NCBI GenBank assembly: GCA_021166835.1
Contig: JAJPEN010000025.1
Span: 1 to 38,934, forward strand
Origin: Burkholderiaceae bacterium
GTDB taxonomy: Bacteria; Pseudomonadota; Gammaproteobacteria; Burkholderiales; Burkholderiaceae
Direction: 5' to 3'
Length of the DNA: 38,934 nt
The notes under the pieces were generated by a model. The model ran no database searches. It worked only from the letters and a program-made list of their open reading frames with translations, and had not been told where the DNA came from. Positions within the stretch are counted from its first letter, which is position 1; each line of letters starts with the position of its first letter. Shown here in pieces: positions 7,807 through 15,561 of the stretch. The translations under genes and the position numbers were made by a program.

Positions 7807-8895
7807 TCAGGCAACGAGCGGTGCCGACAGCCGCTGTCCGCAGTTTCCGCAATACACGTCGTCCGGTTGCGCGCTCGAGGCGCAGTGCGGGCAGGCGATG
7901 CCGTGTCTCACGGTCGGCGCCGTCGAACCGAAGATCCTGCGCACGAAGGGCGCAATCGCCTCGACCGTTTCTGCCTTTCGCACCTGCAGCTCGATGATCG
8001 CGCGCGCCACCGCCGCCCGAGCGATCGCGATGTCGATCCCGTCTGCGCAGCGCCGGTATCCGATTGCCAGCGCGAACAGGAAGACGGCGCCGCACAGCGC
8101 GCCGAGAATCGTCGCCAGCATCGCGACGCCGGTCCAGGCGGCGATCGCAGGCGCGCCGCCGGCGAGCGACGGGCCGGCTCCGAGGCCCGCTGCCACATCG
8201 TCCAGGCGGATCGTGTCCGACAGTGCCGTGGCCAGCGCGGCGACGAGCGCGAAGGCGCCGAGCACGAAGACGCAGCCCACGACCGCGAGCGCGCCGGCAA
8301 CGAGCAACGGAAGGATCAGCTCGCCGACGGCTCGGCGATGGCGCTGCGCGGCGATCGCGCACAGTTGCGACAGCGCAGTGCGAAGCGAGTGCCCCTCCCA
8401 CAGCGCGGGCAGCGTCAGCAGGGCCGCGAAGGCGAGCGCCATGAGGAGCGCCGCGCCGACGATCGTCAGCGCCGGCACCACGAGCAGGAGCAGGATCGGG
8501 CCGACGGCGGGCAGCCGACCCGCATAGAGCAGCGCTGCCGCGACGAGCACGAACACCGCGAATGCTGCAGCGAGCGCGCCGACCAGCAGCAGGCTGCCCG
8601 ACGCGATGCGCGGAGTTGCGGCGAACGCGCGTGCGACGCTCGAAACGGGGCGGCCGGCTGCCTGCTCGACGAACTGCGAACCGGCGGCGCTCAGGCCGAG
8701 CGCGGCGAGCACGATGCAAAGGATCATGCCGATCGGATGGGCGACCGGCGCGGCGGAGGCGGCGACGAGCAGTGCGACCGAGGCGACGACGGCGAAGGTG
8801 ATCAGCAGCGTAGCGAGCGCCTGCGCGTTGCGCCAGGCGTCGGCGACGTCGAGCGGCCCGCAGGGATCGGCGTGATCGTCGGCTGGTTCCGGCAT
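7807..8895 (-). CDS. Polytopic membrane protein with C-terminal zinc ribbon (unknown function)
   Basis: I do not recognise this 362-residue protein. It has about six hydrophobic segments (roughly residues 28-47, 54-75, 97-120, 130-160, 195-225 and 245-275). A cytoplasmic tail then ends in CPHCASSAQPDDVYCGNCGQRL, a four-Cys zinc ribbon. The start at 8895 is the first ATG after the upstream stop (2-base gap); longer readings upstream are shadows. The directly preceding gene also encodes a zinc-ribbon protein, at its N-terminus, which suggests the two products interact. Similar domain pairing is found in small bacterial proteins of unknown membrane function. No enzymatic motif is visible. Confidence 0.75.
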   Translation of the reverse strand: MPEPADDHADPCGPLDVADAWRNAQALATLLITFAVVASVALLVAASAAPVAHPIGMILCIVLAALGLSAAGSQFVEQAAGRPVSSVARAFAATPRIASGSLLLVGALAAAFAVFVLVAAALLYAGRLPAVGPILLLLVVPALTIVGAALLMALAFAALLTLPALWEGHSLRTALSQLCAIAAQRHRRAVGELILPLLVAGALAVVGCVFVLGAFALVAALATALSDTIRLDDVAAGLGAGPSLAGGAPAIAAWTGVAMLATILGALCGAVFLFALAIGYRRCADGIDIAIARAAVARAIIELQVRKAETVEAIAPFVRRIFGSTAPTVRHGIACPHCASSAQPDDVYCGNCGQRLSAPLVA

Positions 8896-8897
8896 TG

Positions 8898-9560
8898 TCA
8901 GTTGAAGTTGGCGAGATCGGGCAGCCGCGCGGCCGGGCACTCGGGCACCTTGCCCCAGGCGCCGGCCGACGCGCAGTGCCGGAATTTCGCCGTCTCCCTG
9001 CAGATCGTACGCGCGAAGAAGTCGCCTTCGCAGGCGGCCAGCTCCGCGCGCAATTCGTGCAACCAGCCGGCTGGTCGTCGCGGCGCCGGCGACAAGGGCA
9101 CGGGCGACGAGGGCACGGGCGACGAGGATACGGGCGTCGAAGACACGCGCGCCCGAGGGGCGGCTTCCTTGCGCAACGCGGGACTCGGGGCGGTTGGCGC
9201 AGGCGGCGGCGCCGGCATCGCCGGCATCGCGAGCGGGGCGACCGCCGGAAGGACGAGGTCGGGGGATTGAAGCACGTCGGGAGCGGGGTCGGCAGCGGGG
9301 TCGGGAGCGGGGTCGGCAGCGGGTAGCGCAGGCGACCCGACCACAGGCATCGCGACCTCGATCGCCGCAGTCTTCGCCTCGCGCGGCCCCATCGGCCGGA
9401 TGTTGAGGAACGCGAACAGGCCTACTGCAAGCACGGCAACGGCGACGACGGCCGTCGGCCCCTTCGTCGTCGCCTCCGATGCGGCTGCCGGCTTTCCGCA
9501 GTGCGTGCAGAACCGCACTCCGGGCCGGTTCGGATGGCCGCAGTCGGCACAGCGTTGCAT
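8898..9560 (-). CDS. N-terminal zinc-ribbon, single-pass protein with P/A/S-rich repeats
   Basis: The 220-residue product starts MQRCADCGHPNRPGVRFCTHCGKP, a zinc ribbon predicted to stay in the cytoplasm. One transmembrane segment follows (VVAVAVLAVGLFAFLNI, about 38-54), then a low-complexity Pro/Ala/Ser/Asp stretch to about residue 160. The C-terminal module is Cys-rich: AACEGDFFARTICRETAKFRHC...WGKVPECP, with four Cys that could form two disulfides outside the membrane. The repeat stretch is encoded by 12-bp and 15-bp tandem DNA repeats. It is the first gene of the long minus-strand run. Function unknown; the architecture suggests coupling of a cytoplasmic and an envelope domain. Confidence 0.72.
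   Translation of the reverse strand: MQRCADCGHPNRPGVRFCTHCGKPAAASEATTKGPTAVVAVAVLAVGLFAFLNIRPMGPREAKTAAIEVAMPVVGSPALPAADPAPDPAADPAPDVLQSPDLVLPAVAPLAMPAMPAPPPAPTAPSPALRKEAAPRARVSSTPVSSSPVPSSPVPLSPAPRRPAGWLHELRAELAACEGDFFARTICRETAKFRHCASAGAWGKVPECPAARLPDLANFN
9091..9150. repeat. 15-bp tandem repeat, about 4 copies, in coding sequence
   Basis: Units begin at 9091, 9106, 9121 and 9136 with consensus GACGAGGGCACGGGC, the last unit diverged. On the minus strand they encode Ser/Pro/Val pentapeptides of the zinc-ribbon single-pass protein. The 15-base period keeps frame. Confidence 0.8.
9276..9323. repeat. 12-bp tandem repeat, 4 copies (two 24-bp dimers)
   Basis: Alternating GTCGGGAGCGGG and GTCGGCAGCGGG units tile 9276-9323 exactly, so the true unit is a 24-bp dimer present twice. 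They encode the alternating DPAPDPAADPAPD stretch of the same gene. The near-perfect identity implies recent expansion and likely length variation. Confidence 0.85.
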
Positions 9561-9699
9561 TCGCGCTCGACTCCCCTGGTTGCGAGAGCGGGGCCGTCGC
9601 TGCGAGAAGACGCCTGCGCGGCGACGACCCTTCGTCGCTCGATCCCCGATTGTCCGAGGGAGCGGACCCGAAGACGGCGAAAACCGCTACCGCGAAGGG

Positions 9700-9722
9700 T
9701 AAAGACGGCCGCGCAGCGGCCG
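9700..9722 (-). terminator. Possible terminator after the rubrerythrin-like gene
   Basis: A GGCCGC-GCA-GCGGCC hairpin (9707-9721) lies 12 bases past the stop of the minus-strand gene ending at 9734. It is followed in that direction by GTCTTTA. The T tract is short, so termination is only plausible. The stretch 9561-9733 otherwise holds no gene I can support and probably carries the promoter of the zinc-ribbon gene run. Confidence 0.35.
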
Positions 9723-9733
9723 CACTGTGGCGT

Positions 9734-10213
9734 TCAACGCGAGACCGCCCACGCGAGCGGCGGATTGCGCAGATGCGCCAGCCAGTCGTCAAGCGCGTCG
9801 ACGTGATCCGCCTCCTCGCCGGCAAACTCCGCGGCGAGCCGGCGCACGTCGGGATCGGTGGCGCTCTGGCCGACCGAGCTGTAGTACTCCATTGCGCGCA
9901 CCTCGTTTTCGCGCGCGTACTGCAGCGCGCGGAACGGATCGCTGAGCTGCTCGTAGGACGCTTCGAGGCCCGCCTCGGGCGGCGACGTCCAGCGGTAATC
10001 CGAGCGCTGCAGCCTGGGCAGTTCGATGTCGCCGACCCTTCGCTGGATGTCGTCGTGATGCAGCGTGGAGAAATGCACCATGTCGCGAAACAGCGCCCAC
10101 ACTTCGCGGTTGCCGTGCGCGCTCATCAGCTCGGCCAGTTCCCGATAGCGTTCGGCCGCCTCACGCTCGAGCGCGAGCGCATGAGCGAGGAATTCGGGCA
10201 GTGTGTAGTCCAT
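9734..10213 (-). CDS. Rubrerythrin/ferritin-like diiron-fold protein
   Basis: The 159-residue helical protein shows a four-helix-bundle pattern. LEREAAERYRELAELM is helix 1, LFRDMVHFSTLHHDDI helix 2, ARENEVRAMEYYSSVG helix 3 and AEFAGEEADHVDAL helix 4. Helices 1, 3 and 4 keep the Glu/ExxH spacing of rubrerythrin-type ferritin-like domains. Helix 2 has VHFSTLHH where an ExxH-type ligand set is typical, so iron binding at one site may differ. There is no rubredoxin domain. The ATG at 10213 begins just before the first helix; the longer in-frame form from 10282 adds an unconserved N-terminus. Likely peroxide reduction or iron handling; partner unknown. Confidence 0.8.
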   Translation of the reverse strand: MDYTLPEFLAHALALEREAAERYRELAELMSAHGNREVWALFRDMVHFSTLHHDDIQRRVGDIELPRLQRSDYRWTSPPEAGLEASYEQLSDPFRALQYARENEVRAMEYYSSVGQSATDPDVRRLAAEFAGEEADHVDALDDWLAHLRNPPLAWAVSR

Positions 10214-10332
10214 GGCGAAGACCCGTCTGAAATGCGCGGCAACGCGCGGGCGTTGCCCGATCGAGACGATGTTGCGCGCCACCGATGCCCGGATCCATTG
10301 CGTGGATCAAGGCTTCGGAACGGAGCGCGCGT

Positions 10333-11214
10333 TCAGCGAACGATCTCGGCGCGCAGCGCGCGCAGCACTTTCTTCAGTCGGGCCGCGTTCTCGGGGCCGA
10401 CGCGGATCATGACCTTGCGCCCGGCGGACAGCGATTCCAGCAACGGGTCGTCGAAGCGATACTGCACCCGCGGCTGCACGAGGCGGATCGGTCCGCTGAC
10501 TTCGGGCGCGGTGAGCATGTCGTCGATGGCCGCGACGACGCGATCGTTCAGGTGGCCGTGCGGGTAGCCCAGCGCGCGGTACTGCTCCTGCAGCAGCGGA
10601 TAGAAGCGCAGATACACCCTTGCCGCGGCCTTCGGATCGAGCGACTCGACGAAGGTCACGAAGGCATCGTAGCGGGCGAAGTTCTCCGCCTGCAGCGTGA
10701 TCCGCTCGTGATCGGCGGCCACCGCGAGCTGGCCGGGGACGGGGCGAAGCGCGCTCCATTGCGCCGGAACCAGCTGCCGCGGCAGATTGTCGACGGTGAC
10801 GACGAATCGGCGGGCGTAGTCCTGCAGGTTGAGGAACTGCGCCAGCCGATCGCGCGAGGCGAGCGCAAGCAGCGCGTCGAGGATCGGCGAATCGCTGGCT
10901 TCGACGGCGGGCATCGGCCCCGCGTACTGCGACGCGCTTTCCGGCAAGGGAAACTTCGGCCCGGCCTCGCCCTCGCCGGGTGCGGCAGATGCCGGCGCGG
11001 CAGCGGGCTCGGCGCCCGAGCCGAGCCGATCGGCCGAAGCGCCCGCGGACCCGTCGGCCGGCGCAGTGGACGGCGGCGTGGCACTGCGCGAAGGCAGGCG
11101 CGGCACCGGTTCCATCTGCCACAGATAGAGCCCGGCCGCGATGCCCGCGGCGGCCAGCAGCAGCAGCCACCACGGCGGTCCGGCGGTGGCGGGGCGGGAT
11201 CGATTGGTGACCAT
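10333..11214 (-). CDS. DUF3014 domain protein
   Basis: The 293-residue protein begins with a short basic segment and one transmembrane anchor (WWLLLLAAAGIAAGLYLW, about residues 15-32). A Pro/Ala/Ser-rich linker to about 95 follows, then a conserved globular part. The latter shows what I recall for DUF3014: FVVTVDNLPRQLVPAQW, RFYPLLQEQYRALGYP, LNDRVVAAIDDML and FDDPLLESLSAGRKVMIRVGPENA. Its biochemical role is unknown to me. It is likely anchored in the inner membrane with the domain in the periplasm. The gene follows gdhA by 44 bases on the same strand. The ATG at 11214 is the only start fitting the anchor. Confidence 0.82.
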   Translation of the reverse strand: MVTNRSRPATAGPPWWLLLLAAAGIAAGLYLWQMEPVPRLPSRSATPPSTAPADGSAGASADRLGSGAEPAAAPASAAPGEGEAGPKFPLPESASQYAGPMPAVEASDSPILDALLALASRDRLAQFLNLQDYARRFVVTVDNLPRQLVPAQWSALRPVPGQLAVAADHERITLQAENFARYDAFVTFVESLDPKAAARVYLRFYPLLQEQYRALGYPHGHLNDRVVAAIDDMLTAPEVSGPIRLVQPRVQYRFDDPLLESLSAGRKVMIRVGPENAARLKKVLRALRAEIVR

Positions 11215-11258
11215 CGGCGTTCCTGGGGGTACTGCGCCCGCTCGGTCCGGACCCCGGG

Positions 11259-12602
11259 TCAGACGACGCCCTGCTCGAGCATGGCGTCGGCGACCTTGAC
11301 GAAGCCGGAAACGTTCGCGCCGTCCACGTAGTTTATCGTGCCGTCTTCGCGACGACCATGCCGCACGCAGCTCTCGTGAATCGCCTTCATGATCGCGTGC
11401 AGCCGCTCGTCGACTTCGCCGTGCGTCCAGCCGAGCCGCTGCGCGTTCTGCGCCATCTCGAGGCCCGAGGTGGCGACGCCGCCCGCGTTGCTCGCCTTGC
11501 CCGGCGCATAGAGCACGCCGGCCTTGTGAAAGACGTCGACCGCCTCGAGCGTGCTCGGCATGTTCGCGCCCTCGGCCACGCAGAACACTCCGTTGGACAC
11601 CAGCGTGCGCGCGTCGTGCTCGTCCAGCTCGTTCTGCGTGGCGCACGGCAGCGCGATGTCGACCGGCACGTGCCAGGGCCGGCGGCCCGGCTCGTATTGC
11701 AGTCCGCGCTCCTCGGCGAACTCCGAAAGGCGGCCGCGGCGCTCGTTCTTCAGCACCAGCAGCGCGGCGATCGTTTCCTCGTCGAAGCCCTGCGGCAGAT
11801 AGATCATGCCGCCGGAATCGGAAGCCGTGACGACCTTCGCGCCGAGATCGGTGGCCTTGGCGATCGCGTATTGGGCGACGTTGCCCGAGCCCGACACCGA
11901 GACGGTCGTGCCTTCGAAGGAGCGACCCGTGCGGCGCAGCATCTCCTGCGCGAAATAGACCGTGCCGTAGCCGGTGGCCTCCGGGCGCATCAGGCTGCCG
12001 CCGTAGCTCAGGCCCTTGCCGGTGAAGACGCACGACGAGTTGTCGCTGAGCTTCTTCATCATGCCGGCCATGAAGCCGACCTCGCGCGCGCCCACGCCGA
12101 TGTCGCCCGCCGGCACGTCGGTGTCGGCGCCGATGTGGCGGTACAGCTCGGTCATCAGCGACTGGCAGAAGCGCATGACCTCGCCGTCGCTCTTGCCCTT
12201 CGGATCGAAGTCGGAACCGCCCTTGCCGCCGCCCATCGGCAGCGAAGTGAGCGCGTTCTTGAAGGTCTGCTCGAAGGCGAGGAACTTCAGGATCGAGAGA
12301 TTCACCGACGGGTGGAAACGCATCCCGCCCTTGTAGGGGCCGATCGCCATGCTGTGCTGCACGCGGAACGCGCGGTTCACCCGCGTGCGGCCGGAGTCGT
12401 CGACCCACGAAACGCGGAACTGGATCACGCGATCGGGTTCGACGAGCCGCTCGAGCAAGGCGTAATCGGCATAGCGCGGATTCTCGAGGACGAAGGGCCA
12501 GATGCTGTGCATCACCTCCTTGACCGCCTGCAGGAACTCCGGCTGATGCGGGTCGCGCTGCGCGATCGAGACGAGGAACGCTTCCGGGGACGCGTGTTTC
12601 AC
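11259..12602 (-). CDS. gdhA: NADP-specific glutamate dehydrogenase
   Basis: The enzyme interconverts 2-oxoglutarate, ammonia and NADPH with glutamate in the cytoplasm and serves ammonia assimilation. The 447-residue length equals that of the E. coli enzyme. Motifs include [33 protein letters not shown] (catalytic Lys region), [16 protein letters not shown] (catalytic Asp) and the nucleotide loop [11 protein letters not shown]. The start is a GTG at 12602, chosen because AGGAG lies 5 bases upstream (12608-12612) and no ATG is nearby that would keep the N-terminus. It is divergent from an SDR gene. A weak -10-like TAGGAT occurs at 12637-12632 on the minus strand. Confidence 0.96.
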   Translation of the reverse strand: MKHASPEAFLVSIAQRDPHQPEFLQAVKEVMHSIWPFVLENPRYADYALLERLVEPDRVIQFRVSWVDDSGRTRVNRAFRVQHSMAIGPYKGGMRFHPSVNLSILKFLAFEQTFKNALTSLPMGGGKGGSDFDPKGKSDGEVMRFCQSLMTELYRHIGADTDVPAGDIGVGAREVGFMAGMMKKLSDNSSCVFTGKGLSYGGSLMRPEATGYGTVYFAQEMLRRTGRSFEGTTVSVSGSGNVAQYAIAKATDLGAKVVTASDSGGMIYLPQGFDEETIAALLVLKNERRGRLSEFAEERGLQYEPGRRPWHVPVDIALPCATQNELDEHDARTLVSNGVFCVAEGANMPSTLEAVDVFHKAGVLYAPGKASNAGGVATSGLEMAQNAQRLGWTHGEVDERLHAIMKAIHESCVRHGRREDGTINYVDGANVSGFVKVADAMLEQGVV

Positions 12603-12723
12603 CAGAACTCCTGAGCGAAAGCCAACCGCGCATCCTAGCAAATTCGGCCCGCGGGAATCCATCGCCGCGGCGACGGGACGTGTACGCTTTCGAACCGTCA
12701 CCCGCAGCCGAGGAGCACGCCGA
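12603..12723. promoter_or_regulatory. Divergent intergenic region gdhA / SDR
   Basis: This 121-base gap must hold both start signals. On the minus strand TAGGAT at 12637-12632 is a reasonable -10 for gdhA, but no good -35 is seen. For the plus-strand SDR, GAGGAG at 12709-12714 is the Shine-Dalgarno sequence. No operator-like palindrome was found. Confidence 0.35.
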
Positions 12724-13482
12724 ATGGACCAGCGAAACCGCAACGCGATCGTCACCGGGGCCGGATCCGGAATCGGCAAGGCCTGCGCCCTTGCCCTGCT
12801 GCGCGCGGGATGGAACGTGGCGCTGGCGGGCCGACGCGCGCATCTGCTCGACGATGCGATCCGCGAGGCCGGCGATGCGCCGGCGCGCGCGATCGCCGTG
12901 CCGACCGACGTCACCGACGAGCGCTCGGTGCGCGCGCTGTTCGAGCGCACGGTGAACGAGTTCGGGCGCCTCGACCTGCTGTTCAACAACGCGGGCGTCG
13001 GCGCGCCGCCGATGTCGATCGACGAGGTCACGCTCGATCAGTGGCGCGCGGTGGTCGACGTGAACCTCACCGGCATGTTCCTCTGCGCGCGCGAAGCGTT
13101 CCGCGTGATGAAGGCGCAGTCGCCGCGCGGCGGGCGCATCATCAACAACGGGTCGATCTCGGCGCACGCGCCGCGGCCGAAGTCCGTGGCGTACACGGCG
13201 ACCAAGCATGCGGTCACCGGGCTGACGAAGCAGATCTCGCTGGACGGGCGCGCGCACGACATCGCCTGCGGGCAGATCGACATCGGCAATGCGGCGACCG
13301 AGCTGGCGCGCATGATGTCGCAGGGCGTGCAGCAGGCGAGCGGCGCGATCGCCGCCGAGCCGTCGATGGACGTGCGCGACGTCGCCGGCACGCTCGTGCA
13401 CATGGCGAGTCTTCCCCCCGAGGCGAACGTGCAGTTCGTGACCGTGATGGCGACGAAGATGCCGTTCATCGGACGCGGATGA
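12724..13482 (+). CDS. SDR-family oxidoreductase
   Basis: The 252-residue classical short-chain dehydrogenase has the glycine loop [14 protein letters not shown] (residues 9-22) and AGRRAHL, which suggests NADP preference through the Arg pair. [15 protein letters not shown] (catalytic Ser) and [11 protein letters not shown] (Tyr-x3-Lys) complete the catalytic set. The C-terminal half is unusual in reading [14 protein letters not shown] instead of the common P-G-x-x-x-T loop. The substrate cannot be inferred. The stop overlaps the start of the RlpA-like gene (ATGA, 13479-13482), so the two are co-translated. Confidence 0.9.
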   Translation: MDQRNRNAIVTGAGSGIGKACALALLRAGWNVALAGRRAHLLDDAIREAGDAPARAIAVPTDVTDERSVRALFERTVNEFGRLDLLFNNAGVGAPPMSIDEVTLDQWRAVVDVNLTGMFLCAREAFRVMKAQSPRGGRIINNGSISAHAPRPKSVAYTATKHAVTGLTKQISLDGRAHDIACGQIDIGNAATELARMMSQGVQQASGAIAAEPSMDVRDVAGTLVHMASLPPEANVQFVTVMATKMPFIGRG

Positions 13483-13952
13483 TCCGGCCGCGTCGCTCGC
13501 TCGTCGCCGCCATCGTCTTCACGGCGGCGGCATCGATCGCGGCTTCGGGCGCGCGCGCCGCCTCCCGTTCCGCGGCGCAGTCGGAAGCGCCTTCCCCGGC
13601 CTCGACCGCAGCGGGCGAAACGGCGTCCTTCGCGCCCGGATGGCATCAGCAGGGCCGGATCTCGTACTACGGCAAGCGCTTCGATTCGCGCCCTACGGCG
13701 AGCGGCGAGCCCTTCGATCCCGACGCCATGACGATGGCGCATCCGACGCTTCCGCTCGGCTCGATCGTGCGCGTGAAGAACCTGCGCAACGGCCGCAGCG
13801 TGGAGTTGCGCGTGAACGACCGCGGCCCCTACGAGAAAGGGCGGATCGCCGACGTCAGCCGCGCGGCCGCGAAGAAGCTCGGCATGTTCCGCCGCGGCGT
13901 GACGCGCGCGCGCATCGAGCTGTTGAAGGTGGGCGACGAGGCCCGCGATTAG
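13479..13952 (+). CDS. RlpA-like double-psi beta-barrel protein, short form
   Basis: The 157-residue exported protein has an N-terminal signal (residues 1-28, cleavage near ARAA) with no lipobox. The DPBB domain has the RlpA landmarks: [44 protein letters not shown] and [27 protein letters not shown], including the conserved His and Asp of septal lytic transglycosylases. It lacks the C-terminal SPOR domain of full RlpA, so septal targeting is not evident. RlpA acts on denuded glycan strands at division sites in some species. The ATG at 13479 overlaps the upstream SDR stop by four bases. The TAG stop lies inside the left arm of a 28-bp inverted repeat. Confidence 0.88.
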   Translation: MIRPRRSLVAAIVFTAAASIAASGARAASRSAAQSEAPSPASTAAGETASFAPGWHQQGRISYYGKRFDSRPTASGEPFDPDAMTMAHPTLPLGSIVRVKNLRNGRSVELRVNDRGPYEKGRIADVSRAAAKKLGMFRRGVTRARIELLKVGDEARD

Positions 13953-14053
13953 GGCCTGTTCACACTACGATCGTCCACGCGCGTCGCCAGCGCCTCGTTT
14001 GGCGGCTCAGCAGGCCCCGGCGCGGGGACGATCGTAGTGTGAACAGGCCCTAA
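13949..14053. repeat. Perfect 28-bp inverted repeat with 49-base loop
   Basis: The left arm (13949-13976) and right arm (14026-14053) are perfect reverse complements over 28 bases, beginning TTAGGGCCTGTTCACAC. The 49-base loop is GC-rich and has a small inner CGCCA/TGGCG stem. The structure fills the gap between two convergent genes and includes the stop codon of the rlpA-like gene. It could be a bidirectional terminator or a REP/MITE-like mobile palindrome. I saw no second copy in this window, and there is no clear U-tract. Confidence 0.85.
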
Positions 14054-14062
14054 ACGCGGGAA

Positions 14063-14788
14063 TCAGCGGCTGCCCATCGCGAACGAGACGACGCGTACGG
14101 CGGAGCGCAGCCTGCCCAGCGGGCTGTCGAGCGCCTGCTCGACGCCGACGAAGACGCCCGGCTCGTGCAGATACATCACGGTGGCGCTGACGTTCACGCC
14201 GATGCGCTTGTAGTGGCCGGAGCCCGAGCAGTCGATGCGCGTGGCCGAACCGGGAATCGCCGGGTGCACGGTCGAGGCCGCAGCGACGCCGCCCACGCGG
14301 CAGTTCTCGACCAGATCTCCGTCGTCGTCGTCGTATTCGATGCGGAACTGCTCCCCCTGCGTCAAGGGGAGACGCAGCCCGCTCACCCGCACGTCCAGGC
14401 GCGTCTCGCCCGCCTTCACGAAGACGAGCCCGCGCACGCTCACTCCGCGCACCGTTCGCTTGGTACGGCCGTCCTCGAGAAGCTCTTCGCGCACCATCGG
14501 GCTGAGCCCGGCGGGCGCGCCCGCCGGCGTGCCGGCGTAGACCTCGCGCTGCCTGCGCGGCGAGCGCAGCGGGCGCGTCATGACGATCGTCCAGGTGAAG
14601 GGGCGCACCGGCTCGGCGGTGCCGATCAATCCGGAGGCGCGCAACTCGGCGAGCAGCGACGGCGCGAGGGAGGCGATCGGATCGGCGACGGCAGCCGCAG
14701 GAGCGGCGCGCGCAGGCGCGCCAGGGAGTGCGATCAGCAGAAAAAACGCGAGCGCGCATATCGCGCGCCGCCACCGCCGCTCGGTCAA
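14063..14788 (-). CDS. Exported protein of unknown function
   Basis: I do not recognise this 241-residue product. It has a clear signal peptide (about residues 1-28, hydrophobic core AICALAFFLLIALPG, cleavage near ARAAPA). The mature part seems mostly beta-rich, with VREELLEDGRTKRTVRGVSVRGLVF, an acidic EYDDDDGDLVENC stretch and a second Cys in IDCSGSGHYKRIG. The two Cys could form a disulfide. Its start overlaps the ubiJ stop by four bases (ATGA). Burkholderiales typically have ubiB after ubiJ, so this gene occupies an unexpected slot. No catalytic motif is visible. Confidence 0.65.
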   Translation of the reverse strand: MTERRWRRAICALAFFLLIALPGAPARAAPAAAVADPIASLAPSLLAELRASGLIGTAEPVRPFTWTIVMTRPLRSPRRQREVYAGTPAGAPAGLSPMVREELLEDGRTKRTVRGVSVRGLVFVKAGETRLDVRVSGLRLPLTQGEQFRIEYDDDDGDLVENCRVGGVAAASTVHPAIPGSATRIDCSGSGHYKRIGVNVSATVMYLHEPGVFVGVEQALDSPLGRLRSAVRVVSFAMGSR

Positions 14789-15561
14789 GGACCGCGCCGC
14801 TTCGCTTCGGCGGCCGAGATCCGCGCTTCGAGCGCGTCGAGCGACGCGCGCAGCGATTCGAGTTCGTCGCGCGCGACGAGCGTTCCCGAAGCGGCCGCGA
14901 AGCGGCGCGCGGCCGAGCCGGCCACGCGGGCGCGCAAGCCGCGCAGCGCATCGCGCGCCGCGCCGACCCCGCGTCCGATTCGATGCGCGACGACGTCGCC
15001 GGTGATCCGGCTCAGGTCCTCTTCGGGATCCCAGCGCATGCGTTCGGCGACTTCGGCGAGCGCCGCGGCGAGCGCCGGCTCGCCTTCGATGCGCACGTAC
15101 GGCGCCAGGCCGCGCGAGCGTTCGCCGAGCAGCGCGCCGGCCGCCGGGAAGGACGGGCGCACGTGCATCTCGACGTCGAAATGCGGCGCTTCGCCCGCCG
15201 GCGCCTCGCCGGGCGCCGACGCGGCCGTCGCGCCGGAGGCGCTGTTCTCTTGGGAGGCGCCGTTCTCGCGGGAGGCGCTGTTCTCGTGGGACGCGCCGAT
15301 CTCGCCGGAGGCGTCGAGCAATCCGTCGGCGCTGAGTCGCGCCGCCAGGCGAGGCGGCGCGAGCCGCGCCAGCGACGGCGTCTCGAGGCGGACCGATACG
15401 CGCCGGCCGGCGAACGGCGCGAGCCGCGCGCGGGCCCAGTCGTTCTGTCGCAGCAGGTGGTTGAACGCGCCCAGGAAGGCCGAAGCGCCTCCTCCCGCCA
15501 GCCGCTGTGCGATCGCGCGCAGCGGCCCGCCGCGCGGATCACCCTGGCCTTGCGCGTTCAT
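14785..15561 (-). CDS. ubiJ: Ubiquinone biosynthesis accessory factor UbiJ (SCP2-like)
   Basis: UbiJ is a lipid-binding accessory protein of the aerobic ubiquinone biosynthesis complex. This 258-residue product has an N-terminal SCP2-like region (LGAFNHLLRQNDWARARLAPFAGRRVSVRL) and a conserved middle (ERMRWDPEEDLSRITGDVVAHRI). It ends in a coiled coil (DELESLRASLDALEARISAAEAK), all characteristic of UbiJ. Adjacency to ubiE and a Tim44-domain gene supports the call. A low-complexity insert with repeated A-S-x-E-N-S units (about residues 89-110) interrupts the SCP2 domain and is encoded by 18-bp DNA repeats. The start directly abuts the upstream stop. Confidence 0.82.
   Translation of the reverse strand: MNAQGQGDPRGGPLRAIAQRLAGGGASAFLGAFNHLLRQNDWARARLAPFAGRRVSVRLETPSLARLAPPRLAARLSADGLLDASGEIGASHENSASRENGASQENSASGATAASAPGEAPAGEAPHFDVEMHVRPSFPAAGALLGERSRGLAPYVRIEGEPALAAALAEVAERMRWDPEEDLSRITGDVVAHRIGRGVGAARDALRGLRARVAGSAARRFAAASGTLVARDELESLRASLDALEARISAAEAKRRGP
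15235..15306. repeat. 18-bp tandem repeat, 4 copies, inside ubiJ
   Basis: Units start at 15235, 15253, 15271 and 15289 with consensus GGAGGCGCTGTTCTCGTG; the fourth is diverged and a partial fifth begins at 15307. They encode six-residue repeats of the type ASxENS in the SCP2-domain insert. The frame is kept whatever the copy number. Confidence 0.85.

Noticed and set aside
6613..9270. 885-residue open frame on the plus strand
   Set aside because: Arg/Asp/Gln/His-rich with no domain. It lies opposite three well-supported minus-strand genes and is a GC-rich antisense shadow.
9091..9323. Short regularly spaced repeats considered as a CRISPR array
   Set aside because: Units are 12 or 15 bases with no spacers and encode in-frame peptide repeats; no cas gene is present.
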